Notes under the pieces: model-generated
Told to the model about the DNA's origin: nothing
Databases searched by the model: none
What the model saw: only the letters and a program-made list of their open reading frames with translations
Position numbers and translations under genes: made by a program
Shown: positions 44,791-54,970 of the stretch, piece by piece
How the letters are laid out: every line of letters starts with the position of its first letter
Numbering within the stretch: position 1 is the stretch's first letter
DNA from: Aselliscus stoliczkanus
Taxonomy: Eukaryota > Chordata > Mammalia > Chiroptera > Hipposideridae
Direction: 5' to 3'
Assembly: GCA_033961575.1 (NCBI GenBank)
Contig: CM066736.1
Coordinates: 7,287,501 to 7,351,500 of the forward strand
DNA length: 64,000 nucleotides

Positions 44791-45212
44791 GGGCCAGCCA
44801 AGTGACATGCTGGTTAAGGGCTGGCTTGGGATGCCAGCTCTGAGCAGCAGGGCCCCAGTTCTGATCCCTCATGAAGGCCAGTGACGCTGTGCCCTCTGCA
44901 GCTAAGATGGTTAACAACAACTCAACCTGGAGCTGGGCTGCCATGAGTTGCCAGAAACGGGGTAGGCTGCAGTGTGCTGCCATAAAGCTACCGTGAGTGG
45001 ATGGCAGCCAGCGAGAGCTGCCAATAGCCACCATGAGTGGCCGTCCAGTGGCCGGTGACCGATCTGCCTCAACCAGGAAGAGCGCAATGATAATACCAAC
45101 ATGGGCCAGTGAAGTGAAGTCCACCATAACTAGACTGAAGAACAAACAGACAGCAACTTGTCTGTTCCCCTCCCCCAATTCCCCCAATAAAGTCTTTAAA
45201 AAAGAAAAAAAG
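44791..45212 (+). mobile_element. Rhin-1-like SINE, full-length
   Basis: TSD AAGTGTTTCCA. It ends about 90 bp from the donor side of BRAP exon 11 (45304), the closest SINE to a coding exon in the window. Confidence 0.9.
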
Positions 45213-45303
45213 AAGTGTTTCCATAGGAATGAAGGAAATTATCTGTTTATGGAGCCTATTACAATAAAATTGCTAAATTAAAGAATAGACCGATTATACC
45301 TAC

Positions 45304-45407
45304 TTTCTTTCCACAGTCTGCTTTTCTTTTAGAAGATCATTTAGTCTGTGCTCCAGGTTATCACATTTCTCAATTGTTTCTTTAAATTTGGTCTTCATGT
45401 TGTTAAT
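45304..45407 (-). CDS. BRAP: BRAP coding exon (human exon 11; residues 438-472)
   Basis: 104 nt encoding INNMKTKFKETIEKCDNLEH through LLKEKQTVERK, coiled coil. The acceptor is TTCAG and the donor GTAGGT, weaker than the others; it splits the Lys472 codon as AA|G. Two conservative changes from my recollection of human: EHRL for EHKL and QTVER for QSVER. Confidence 0.94.
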
Positions 45408-45547
45408 CTGAAAGAGCAAACAAAGATCAGTTTCATTTTACAAAGACAAAGCTGTATGGTCTTTAAGGCTAACATCACCTTTTTTTTTTTTTTTCAATTG
45501 TGTCTATGTAACTTTGACAACCCAAACTTAGAAAAGGGGAAACAATC

Positions 45548-45662
45548 TTTTTTTTTTTTTTTTTTTTTGAGGGCAGTGTCACTGGCCCTCATATGTGGGA
45601 CCTGTACCAGGGCCACTGGTGTCTCAAGGCAGTAATTAACCACCGCGCCACTTGGCTGGCCC
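45548..45662 (-). mobile_element. Short Rhin-1-like SINE (first of pair)
   Basis: Antisense, with GAAACAATC on both sides. Confidence 0.9.
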
Positions 45663-45672
45663 GAAACAATCA

Positions 45673-45808
45673 TTTTTTTAAATTTATTTTTTTTTGTTTT
45701 TTGTTTTTGTTTTGAGGGCAGTGTCACTGGCTCTCATATGTGGGACCGAACCCGGGGCCACTGGCTTCCCAAGCCAGAGCTTAACCACTGTGCCACTCGG
45801 CCGGCCCC
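45673..45808 (-). mobile_element. Short Rhin-1-like SINE (second of pair)
   Basis: Antisense, inserted at the same GAAACAATCATTTT site; a third copy of that sequence follows it. Confidence 0.9.
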
Positions 45809-46499
45809 GGAAACAATCATTTTAAAGAATTCCTGTAACAGGAATAAAAAAAATTGAGAAATCATTTTTTTCTTACTATTTCTCTATACCAGTATGGAGC
45901 TGCTGAATGTCAAGTGAAACTGCTCGAAAGCAAAAAAAGTTTTAGGCAGTAGAGCGAGAGGTAGTTTGTCAGAGATGAGACCAGGGCCTCCCACTCCTCT
46001 CACCATCATTTCTCTCCTCCTGAGATTACGTTCTGAAAATTATCCAAATAATCCAACCAACTAATCTGATCCAAGAAACATGATAGCTGTTTGAGGTCCC
46101 CTCCCAAACTCTCTTGTTAATTTTCTCATGAAGTCATATAAAGCATGATCAATTCTTGTTTTATTGAGTGTATTTATAAAGGCAACCTATATATGGAACT
46201 AATTCATATTACATTCTTAGAAATTTATGAGAATTGAAAAATCCTGCTGTATTGTGTCAGGTGGCAGCAATCCTAGGCAAGAGTCTGTTGAAGTCTAGCT
46301 AGGCAGACACTGGATTCACTCAGGTGTGAAAACCTATAGACTTGGGAATCGCCTCAACTCTCCTGGTCTAAGAACAGGGGGAGATTAGGTGGGAAGGAGA
46401 AGTAGTGAGGCTGGGGATCATGAGGAAATAGTAATAGGAATTGAGTGAGACCTTAAATCCTATGGCCCAGTCACCTGCTAGGTGTTTTATAAATATTAC
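45809..46499. other. BRAP intron, unassigned
   Basis: No gene or clear repeat; single-copy-looking DNA. Confidence 0.5.
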
Positions 46500-47250
46500 T
46501 CGTATTTTTGATTTTTTTTTCCTTCTTCTTAAAGAAGTCCCTTTAACTTTGCTTGTAATACTAGTTTGGTGGTGATGAACTTTAGCTGGGAAGCTCTTTA
46601 TCTGTCCTTTGATTCTAAATGATAGCTTTGCTGGGTGCTCTTGGTTGTAGGTTGTTGCTTTTCATTATTTTGAGTATTTCATGCCAATCCCTACTGGCCT
46701 GCAACGTTCCTGTTGAGCAATCAGCTGAGAGTCGGGTGCAAGCTCCCTTGTACCTAGGTAACTACTTTTCTGCAGATGCTTTTAAGATTCTCTCATTGGC
46801 ATTTTAATTATGCTTTGTCATGGTGTGGGCCTTTTTAGGTTCATGTTGCTTGGGACTCTGCACTTCTTGGGCTTGTATGTCTATTTGCTTTATCAGGTTA
46901 GGGAAGTTTTTCCCGTTGTTATCTCTTCATGTAGGTTTTCAATTCCATGCTCTCTCGTTTTCCTTCTGACACCCCTATGATGTGAATGTTGGCGTTCTTG
47001 ATGTTGTCCCAGGAGCCCCTTAAACTATCCTCATTTTTTAGATTCTTTTTGCTTTTTGCTGCTCTGATTGGGTGTTTCTGGCTACCTTGTTTTCCTAATT
47101 GTTGATTCAATTCTCTGCTCCATCTAATTTGTTGATTCCTTCTGGTGTACCCTTCATTTAAATTACTGTATTTCTCACTTCTGACTGGTTCTTTTTTATA
47201 AAGTTTTCTATCAAAATTAATTCTGGTATATGGCAAATTCTGCCAAATAA
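46500..47250. mobile_element. LINE-1-related fragment
   Basis: CTTTGCTGGGTGCTCTTGGT, TCTCATTGGCATTTTAATTA, TTGCTTGGGACTCTGCACTT and GATGTTGTCCCAGGAGCCCC follow the order of a common L1-associated sequence. A 128-codon antisense frame across it has no recognisable function. Confidence 0.5.
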
Positions 47251-47260
47251 AAACATTACG

Positions 47261-47758
47261 GCGCCGGCTGAGTGGCACGTTGGTTAGCACTTTGTAAGCG
47301 GGCATTTGAGCTATATGACGAGTTTACTCGTTTCCCGCAAAAAATGTGTTAAGAGCTGGCTTGGGACGCCAGCGACCCCAGTTTGGATCCCACATATGAG
47401 GGCCAGTGACACTGCCCTCTACAGCTAAGATGGTGAATAACAGCTCTACCTGGAGCCGGGCTGCTGTGAGTCCCCAGGACAGCATAGCTGCAGCCCCTGC
47501 TGCTCTGGGGTGTCATAGGCTACAGTGAGTGGCCGGCAGCCAGCATGAGCGGCTGGCAGACAGTGTGAGCTGCCAATAGCCGGTGTGAGTGGCCATCCAG
47601 AGGCAAGTGACTGATCTGCCTCATCCGGGAAGAGCACAATGATAATACCAACATGGGCCAGTGAAGCAACCTCCACCGCAACTAGACCGAAGAACAAAAG
47701 GACAGCAAATTGTCTGTTCCCCTCCCCCAATTCCCCAATAAAATCTTTAAAAAAAAAA
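47261..47758 (+). mobile_element. Rhin-1-like SINE carrying a piggyBac-type MITE
   Basis: Full SINE with TSD AAAACATTACGG. Its TTAA motif in GGTTAAGAGC is split by a 61-bp insertion, described separately. Confidence 0.9.
47288..47348 (+). mobile_element. 61-bp piggyBac-type MITE
   Basis: Begins CACTTTGTAAGCGGG and ends with the inverted form of CACATTTTTTGCGGG (11 of 15 matching). It is flanked by TTAG (47284) and TTAA (47349), the expected TTAA duplication with one change. The centre has a perfect hairpin ACGAGT-TT-ACTCGT. Every other full Rhin-1 here has uninterrupted GGTTAAG(A/C)G at this place. Confidence 0.85.
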
Positions 47759-47774
47759 CCCAAAAACATTACGG

Positions 47775-48060
47775 TGTGTCCTCATCCACCTTATTCACAG
47801 GATCTGGCACCATGCAACTTCTGGCTCTTCCCCAAAGTCAAAATGATTCAGGACATCGAGGCAGCCACGACAATGCAGCTAAAGACACTTACGAAAGAGG
47901 ACTTCCAGAAATGCTTCAGAGAATGGCAACAATGGTGGGATAAGTGTGTTCAAAGTGAGGAGGAGTATTTTGAGGGCGATTAATGGCAATTGTCTTTTAC
48001 TGTAATAATTTTTTTTTAAACTTAAACATTCACCATATTGTTTGACCACACCTTGTAAAT
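47775..48060 (+). pseudogene. Mariner transposase C-terminal remnant
   Basis: An open frame of about 70 codons reads HPPYSQDLAPCNFWLFPKVK and ends in an EEEYFEGD-type terminus, the hallmark of the C-terminal end of mariner transposases. The third catalytic Asp of the DD34D triad (the D in APSD/APCD) is Asn here. Everything upstream of HPPYS is missing. The sequence after the stop, ending CACACCTTGTA, looks like the element's 3' end. Inactive. Confidence 0.85.
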
Positions 48061-48073
48061 GTGACAAACGTTG

Positions 48074-48202
48074 GGGCCGGCTGAGTGGCACGGTGGTTGG
48101 GAGCCGGCTTGGGATGCCAGCGGCCCCGGTTCAGATCCCATACGTGAGGGCCAGTGACACTGCCCTCTAAAAAATAAATAAATAAATTAAAAAAAAAAAA
48201 AA
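48074..48202 (+). mobile_element. Short Rhin-1-like SINE
   Basis: Head GGGCCGGCTGAGTGG, tail with (AAAT)n. TSD GTGACAAACGTTGG, whose distal copy lies beyond the next SINE. Confidence 0.9.
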
Positions 48203-48208
48203 GTGACA

Positions 48209-48663
48209 GGGCCGGCCGAGTGGCGCATTGGTTAAGCGCTGGTTTTGGGATGCCAGCGGCCCCGGTTCGGATCCCACATGAGGGCCAGTGACACTGCCCT
48301 CTACAGCTAACAACAGCTCCACCTGGAGCTGGGCTGTGCGAGCCCGGGTGATGGTGTGGGCTGCAGCCCCTGCTGCAGTGGGCTGCCATAGGCTACAGTG
48401 AGGGGCCCACAACCAGCGTGAGCGGCTGGCAGCCAGCGTGAGCTGCCAATAGCCGCGGTGAGCGACATCCAGAGGCCAGTGACTGATCTGCCTCATCCGG
48501 GAAGAGCGCAATGACGATACCAACAGTGAAGCAACATTCTCCGCAACTAAACTGAAGAACAAAAAGACAGCAACTTGTCTGTTCCCCTTCCCAGATTCCC
48601 CAACGCTGTTCCCCTCCGCCAATTCCCCAATAAAATCTTTAAAAAAAAAAAAAAAAAAAAAAA
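48209..48663 (+). mobile_element. Rhin-1-like SINE, full-length, nested
   Basis: Inserted in the right-hand TSD of the previous SINE, with its own TSD AAGTGACA. The 23-A tail suggests a young copy. Confidence 0.92.
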
Positions 48664-48873
48664 GTGACAAACGTTGGTATTTTAAACATACCCTGTTTTT
48701 AAAATTAAAAATGCCAGTTGTGATCCACCAAACTCATTTCATAGTCTACAGCTGGAACAAAAAAATGATACACACGGATCTAGAGGTCCAAAGAGAAAAT
48801 AGGTATACTGAGGGGAATTCACCTCATTACTCTATGTTCTTCATATATGGCTCCATTAAAACTAAGAACCTTT

Positions 48874-48993
48874 GGGCTGGCCAAGTGGCGCGGTGGTTAA
48901 GCGCTGGCTTGGGAAGCCAGCGGCCCCGGTTCAGGTCCCACATATGAGGGCCAGTGACCCTGCCCTCAAAAAACAAACAACCAAAAAACCAAA
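48874..48993 (+). mobile_element. Short Rhin-1-like SINE
   Basis: TSD AAAACTAAGAACCTT, perfect. Confidence 0.92.
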
Positions 48994-50072
48994 AAACTAA
49001 GAACCTTCAAGTGGGTATGCGCTTCATTTTCTAGAATAGACTCTGCTCACCTGCTATAATAACCGCACTGCCTAAGGCACTGGGGTAAGGAATAGTGTTA
49101 GAATTGAAGTTAGAAATGAACTTCAGCCTTCACCAGCTGCCCTCCCCGACACTAACTTTATAGGAGGCCCATGAACAAGAATCTGGTAGTGAAACCCATG
49201 GTGTATGACTGTTTCTCCTCGCACATGCTCTCCTGTTGGATGTGCCAACGGACAGAGGACTGGTCCAAAGGAGGACAGTGGCCGGAACAAAAGGCTTCAT
49301 CATCCAATACTTATGGATAAGGAACATTTGTTATTAGAAAAGAAAACATCCTTTTCAAGCCCCCTAGACTTTTTATTTAGGGTGGCCCCTTGCCTCCATC
49401 TTACCCCTCTCTAAACATAAACACAAGTTCAGTTTTTAGCTTCCCTGTCCCTTGGCTTTTCATGGGTATTCGTTAGAGAATGCAGTTAATCCTCAAGAAT
49501 CTTAAAAGGCAGGGAGAATCCTGAGCTTAGCTGTCCAGGGTCTGCATGAAGCACTCTAGGTGGTCACGCTGCTATAGTCTGTAGAAAAACCCATTAGTGA
49601 GGCTGCTTGGGTTGCCAGTGCTCCTCCTCGGGAGTCCATCATATGACATCAAGTGGCAATGACCCGTGCTCTCTGTCCTGAGTGCTTCAGGCCATGTCCC
49701 TCCCCCATGTACTCCAATCAAGCCCTATTCAGAGCTAGTGTATCAAGTGACCTCGAGCGCCTCTGAAAGGCACTTGCATTGCTTAGAAAGATCTTGTAAG
49801 AATGTCATCAAGAACTTTTAACTAAAGATCATTTTAAAGCTGATGTTAAACCTCAATTTTAAAAACCTTTTTCTCCTCATTTGTGGGCATACTCAGAAGC
49901 TGGGGCCCATGGGCCTGGCATAAAGTGCAAGTTTGGCGCTGCCTGCTAAGCTCCAGGATAATCCTAGCTTCTCAGAGGTGAGCCAGGCCCAGCTCTGCAG
50001 TGCGTACCTGAAGGCCCATTCCACTGGTGGGGATTCACAAAGTTATTAAAATAATCATTTAAGACATTTAGT
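48994..50072. other. BRAP intron, unassigned
   Basis: No recognised repeat or exon; single-copy-looking DNA. Confidence 0.5.
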
Positions 50073-50176
50073 ATTTTTTTTTGAGGGCAGTGTCACTGGC
50101 CCTCATATGTGGGACCCAAACTGGGGCCGCTGGCTTCCCAAGCCAGCGCTTAATCAACGCGCCACTCGGCCGGCCC
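50073..50176 (-). mobile_element. Short Rhin-1-like SINE
   Basis: Antisense; TSD ATTTAAGACATTTAG. Confidence 0.92.
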
Positions 50177-50947
50177 CATTTAAGACATTTAGAAGCCTTT
50201 ATTTAACACAAAGGGAATCAATGAATTATGAACACTGTCCGTAGGTCCAGAAAATGGTTCTCAGAATCTTAACTATACATGAACCCTCAAGTGTTCACTG
50301 GTTTTCAAAGTCCCTTTGTTGGACCTTCAGGGTTCTTTGTACATGCTGGAAACAAAGGGAAAACCAAGCAGGTGGAGCTCTGGGCGCTCCATCTGGGTCT
50401 CCACCCAAATCACCCCACTTTTCTCTTTTACCCATTGGAGTGCAGAATGGAATCTTGTATAAGGAGTTATTTTGTTAAAATTTGAAAACCACTGCCCTAA
50501 ACCAATAAGGTGCCATGGTGACCACTGAAGCTCAAGCTCCAGCTGCCCAATTTTGTTCCCATCAATTTCGAAGTAACATGTTGCCTCAGAGGCCCATGTT
50601 CGGCTCCCCAAAGCAGCTGTTTCCCAACCAATTCGCTGACTCAAATTACAACACTCATGTACATTTTTTTTTTAATAGAACTGCACAAGGCACTGGAAAA
50701 CCTGATTGAAGTTAACAAACAAACAAACAAATGCCCCAAACCAAAAATACCAAAATACTAAAGGCTTTAAATCCAAGGATTCTTTTTAACTTTTTTTTTT
50801 TTTTTTTTAGGGTACATATCAGGTATTTTATTTCTTCCTTAACTTAGTATAGAGCTCACAATACAGTAAGATTTTACTATATTCTTCTTGACTTAGTAAT
50901 CCTAGGTGAGAAAAAAAAAATATATATATCTGCTTCCCTCTCCTTCT
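50177..50947. other. BRAP intron, unassigned
   Basis: A short AAAC-type simple repeat at 50718-50731 and a poly-T run near 50792. No gene or clear transposon. Confidence 0.5.
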
Positions 50948-51051
50948 TTTTTTAAATTTATTTTTATTTTTTTTGAGGGCAGTGTCATTGGCCCTCACAT
51001 TTGGGACCCGAACTGGGGCCACTGGCTACCACCGCGCCACTCGGCTGGCCC
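50948..51051 (-). mobile_element. Short Rhin-1-like SINE with internal deletion
   Basis: Antisense; lacks TTCCCAAGCCAGCGCTTAA between CTGGC and CCACCGCGCC. TSD CCCTCTCCTTCTT / CCCTCCCCTTCTT. Confidence 0.85.
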
Positions 51052-51516
51052 TCCCTCCCCTTCTTAAATTATACTTAGTTGATTGAATTTGCAATAAGAG
51101 TATTTTTGTCTCTTCCTTTTCCTCTATTTGACTAATTTTATTCTCATTGTGGTCTGGAATTTCTTGTTCCCTGATATTGCCTTCACAGACTCAGTCTCTA
51201 ATATAATGACAATTCAGGGATTTACCACTTCTCTCTGGAATCATGATCTAGGGTTAAGTTATTGGGGTGAGCCATTTGATTCCAAATTCTTATTTTATTT
51301 TTTCTATCCCCCAACTCCAGCTTTATGAGACACAACTGACATACGTATAGCAAAGGTTTTTTTTTTTTTAAGAGGCAAAGCAGCTCTCTACCTGTATTAT
51401 CAGACTAAGAAGGAAGAGTCTAAGACTCCTTTTGCCCTGTCCTCGGCCTTTCCCCGCCCCGACACCAGGCTGCCCTGCCATGCCGCATTTCAGCAATCAC
51501 TGAGCCAGAAACTTAC

Positions 51517-51606
51517 TTCTTCTGCTGTGTCCTTCTCTATCCGAACTATCTTGTTTTCCCAGTAGATTCGCTGAGATTCCAGCTGGCTTGTTAGTAAATA
51601 CGAATA
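51517..51606 (-). CDS. BRAP: BRAP coding exon (human exon 10; residues 408-437)
   Basis: 90 nt, phase 0 at both ends, encoding YSYLLTSQLESQRIYWENKI and on to KDTAEE, the first heptads of the coiled coil. The acceptor is TCTAG and the donor GTAAGT. Its length is a multiple of three, so skipping would preserve the frame. Confidence 0.95.
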
Positions 51607-53500
51607 CTAGAAAACAGAGAATAAACACCATAACATAAGTCACTGTTTTAAGCCTCCAAAATCCAATTAAAATCTGACTTTTAATGACCTACAGAGTGAG
51701 AGTAACCATCAGAATATACACTGAACCTTGGTTCCACTCTTCTCACTAAACCACAATCACACTCCTGTCCTCTGGGGTTAACAATCCAGTTAGGGACAAA
51801 CAGAGAAATGTACATGAAAAAAATCCTTATGTTTCTCTTTGAAATGACTTTAAGAACCACCTAGTTTTAAAATTAAAGTGTAGCCCAAACCAGCTCATCC
51901 ATCTACCTCCCCTCCAGGAAACTGTCTGGGTCCCTCCCAGCCTTGAGTTACCCCTCTCAGCTCCTTTCGCACTCTGCCTATCATTAATAGGACTTATAAC
52001 ACTAGCACTTAATCACTGGTTTACCTGCCTGTTTCCCCTACTGGACTGTGAACTCTATGAAAGCGAGGGTTAAATCTTTATATCTGTACCCCCAGTGCCT
52101 GGCACATGCTGGATGTCAAGAAATGTTTGCTGCCTGACTACATGAATAACTCAACAGCACTGTGTAACCAACCACAGGGACAGGATAGGTGGCTTCTGAC
52201 AGTAGGACTTCTGAAAGAGAGTGAGACCTGAGAGGGCTCTTGACAGCCAGGAGGAGGAGACAGATAGAGAGAGATCTGATTCCAGAGAACTACTGGACCT
52301 AGATGTGAGCTGCGGACGTTTAAGACTCTTCAGAGATGAAGAAGTAACAGCAGTGAGGTTGGGGTTTAGGGGGTGGAGAGATGGGGGTCTATGGAAAGCT
52401 CCGGGGTATTACACTGAGAAATGCGGGGCAAGGAATGGCAAGATCACATCTGCATTTCGGAAAGACTATTCTAGGAGACTAGGTGAAATCGAAACATGGT
52501 TGTAGACTGAGAAGAGGCTGAAGGTGCAACAGAGAGAAATGACAACTGGGAGAATGTGTGTGTGTCACTAGAATGATGCTTCATGAGGACAAGGAGTTTG
52601 TTTGATGCTGCATTCTAACCATCAGGAAGATTGGCCGACAGACAGCAGCCCTTGGTAAATATTCACTGACATACTTAAAGTTATTGTGGAAGGGTTACTT
52701 ATTCTAAAAACATAAAAGGTTTGAACTTATGTCATAACAATCAATTTGCTGATGGTAAGAACATCAGCCTTATTTTAGGCTCTTCTACAGAATTAATCAG
52801 ACCTTAAAAGTCTGGAGATGAGCAAGTTTTCAAATATCCCTTTCCTCCCAAGGTTAAGGTATGTTTTTAAAACAATCATTTTGAAATTTGTATAAAACAG
52901 GACTTGTATTAAGCTTCTCCTTCATTAACATAAATCGATTTTATAGTAGATGGAATTTACTGTTATGGAGAAAAATCAGATTGTGTTCATTTTGTTATTT
53001 CTTCAAATATACCAATACCCCAAAACGGCTTTATGTATCTAAACGTCAAATTCAGAAAATATATACTTTGAGTACACATTTGAATATATAAGCCTCTAAT
53101 TCATAAAATGCCAGCCCAATATATACAGAGCAGCTTCCTAGGCATAGAAAGATGCTACAGGGCTTTCCTCATTCTGACCAAGTCTGCTCAGCTTCCAACT
53201 GTTACTGATGCCTACAGGAAGGTTATTAACTTCCAGCTTTCTAGCAGCTTTCAGAGGGCAACCTCAATACTGGAGCTCAGGGCAATGAGAAACATCACTT
53301 GGAAAATAGGGAGGCACAGTGAAACTTAGAAAATTAGACAAAATAGAAATATTTTAATAATCCTTCACAGCAATAGAACTTTAAAAAAAGTTGACATGCA
53401 GAGTAAATGGCAAAATTAAAAGCCCAAATCACCTTTCAAGTTAGAATAGTAAAAAGCAGTAGAAATAGGTATTTCATAATTACTAACAATGTTATCTTAC
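51607..53500. other. BRAP intron with an L2-like remnant
   Basis: 51900-52140 resembles an L2 3' end (CTGGACTGTGAACTCTATGA, CCCCCAGTGCCTGGCACATG). The remainder is unassigned. No exon-like open segment with BRAP homology. Confidence 0.5.
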
Positions 53501-53610
53501 CTCTAATTGTAAGGCATCTATTTTTTCTTCCTGGCAAGTATCACCCTCACATTCATACTGTACTATTTTTCCATCTGTTTTACTTGCAACCAGTCGATGG
53601 ACATAATTAT
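53501..53610 (-). CDS. BRAP: BRAP coding exon (human exon 9; residues 371-407)
   Basis: 110 nt encoding NYVHRLVASKTDGKIVQYEC through EEKIDALQLE, linking the ZnF-UBP to the coiled coil. The acceptor is TTTAG and the donor GTAAGA. Identical to my recollection of the human protein over this stretch. Confidence 0.95.
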
Positions 53611-53794
53611 CTAAAGAAAAGAATGAGTCAACCAAGGTACATTTCTCGCAGAATAAAAAGGGTCTTCCTGTGCTTTTAACTTTGACCAAATTTTTGTTTT
53701 TTCAGATCTAAATTGCAATATCTTTTTAAGAGTGGGCTAAATCATTTGAATTTTTAAAAAGAGTGAGAGGGCAAGAGTGGAAGTATTAACTCTC

Positions 53795-53952
53795 TTTTTT
53801 TTTTTTTAACATTTTTTTTGAGGGCAATGTCACTGGCACTCATATTTTTTTTTTTTTTGAGGGCAGTGTCACTGGCCCTCACATGTGGGACCCAAACCGA
53901 GGCCGCTTGCTTCCAAAGCCAGCGCTTAACCACTGCGCCACTCAGCCGGCCC
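53795..53952 (-). mobile_element. Short Rhin-1-like SINE with duplicated 3' end
   Basis: Antisense; a second, diverged copy of the last ~25 bp of the head (sense: ATGAGTGCCAGTGACATTGC) and an extra A tail follow the normal tail. One TSD (ATTAACTCTCTTT) encloses the whole. Confidence 0.88.
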
Positions 53953-54131
53953 ACTATTAACTCTCTTTATAGCATGCAATTCAGGCCTTTCCCAGGAACT
54001 AGTGCCCTACAGGGCTCGAGTTTGCCACAGCTGTCAGGAAGATGTCAAGCTGTGAGGCAAAGTAGAGAGGCTAGGAAGGAGAAGTATTCACACAGACTGA
54101 ACCCAAATTAGAGAATGAGAATGGGGTTCAC

Positions 54132-54270
54132 CTCCAGCATAGTCCCAGACTCGATGGTTGGTGAGCTGCATGGCATAGGTGTGCTGGGTTTCCTCAAAGT
54201 GCTTATAAGCGTGTCGACTTACATATCGTCCGCATCCTATGTGGCCACATATTAAACAAATCCAAAGGTT
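54132..54270 (-). CDS. BRAP: BRAP coding exon (human exon 8; residues 325-371, ZnF-UBP core)
   Basis: 139 nt encoding [20 protein letters not shown] onward through [13 protein letters not shown] to WDYAG. It carries the ZnF-UBP zinc ligands C329, C332, C337 and following histidines. In other proteins this fold can bind a free ubiquitin C-terminus. The acceptor is GGCAG and the donor GTGAAC follows GGAG, splitting the codon of Asp371. Confidence 0.95.
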
Positions 54271-54584
54271 CTGCCAAGAGGAAGGTTTGATCTTAGTTAT
54301 ATAAAAAAAATATGTGATCTGCCCCAGAGAGAGTGGGAAGGGGGCTGAAACAGAGTAAGATTTGGAGTTGTTTCTACAGGCGTTTTGAATAAATATGTTT
54401 TAAAACCCAACAAGCAAGGATGCTTTTATGGGTCAATCATTTTCTTTCTCTGATTTTTAGGAGCACTATGTAAATAGCAAGAAAAAAATTCCTAATTTAT
54501 CAATCAAGGACAGGGCTTTTTCAAAGAATAAACAATAAGAACATGAAGTATTTTGCTTAGGGGTCAAATAGTTTTTATAGTTAT

Positions 54585-54599
54585 ACATATATATATATA

Positions 54600-54632
<33 letters not shown>
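54585..54632. repeat. TA/TG microsatellite
   Basis: (AT)n, GTGTGTGT, then (AT)n, abutting the next SINE tail. Confidence 0.9.
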
Positions 54633-54644
<12 letters not shown>

Positions 54645-54753
54645 TTAATTTATTTTTTGAGGGCGGTGTCACTGGCCCTCATATGTGGAACCCGAACCGG
54701 GGCTGTTGGCTTCCCAAGCCAGTGCTTAACCACCGCGCCACTCGGCCGGCCCC
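54632..54753 (-). mobile_element. Short Rhin-1-like SINE
   Basis: Antisense copy about 140 bp from BRAP exon 7 (54895-54970), on its donor side. Confidence 0.9.
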
Positions 54754-54894
54754 ATAGAGTTTTGACTCTAGACAAAAAGAAAAAAAAATCAGTCTTGAAA
54801 AAGAATTTACAAGGATTTAAGCCATGCAGGGCAGAAGAAAAACCCAGACAATTAAAGCTGTGTTCATTATTCTTTCTCACTACCCATTACTTAC

Positions 54895-54970
54895 TTCCTG
54901 AACTCCACACTCAAAACATTTATTTTCTTCTACTGGCTCTGGAGTTTGACAGTACCGGCAAACGGGACAC
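54895..54970 (-). CDS. BRAP: BRAP coding exon (human exon 7; residues 299-324)
   Basis: 76 nt. It completes the RING with CPVC (C300, C303) and begins the ZnF-UBP with CFEC (C317, C320), ending GVQE. The acceptor is GCTAG and the donor GTAAGT. The frame joins exactly to both neighbours. Confidence 0.95.

Noticed and set aside
46919..47305. 128-codon minus-strand frame as a gene
   Set aside because: It lies in L1-related sequence and runs into the SINE at 47261; it has no recognisable domain.
47288..47348. Reading the 61-bp insert as a SINE subfamily variant or a local duplication
   Set aside because: No other copy in the window has it, it has its own inverted ends and TTAA flanks, and it does not match nearby DNA.
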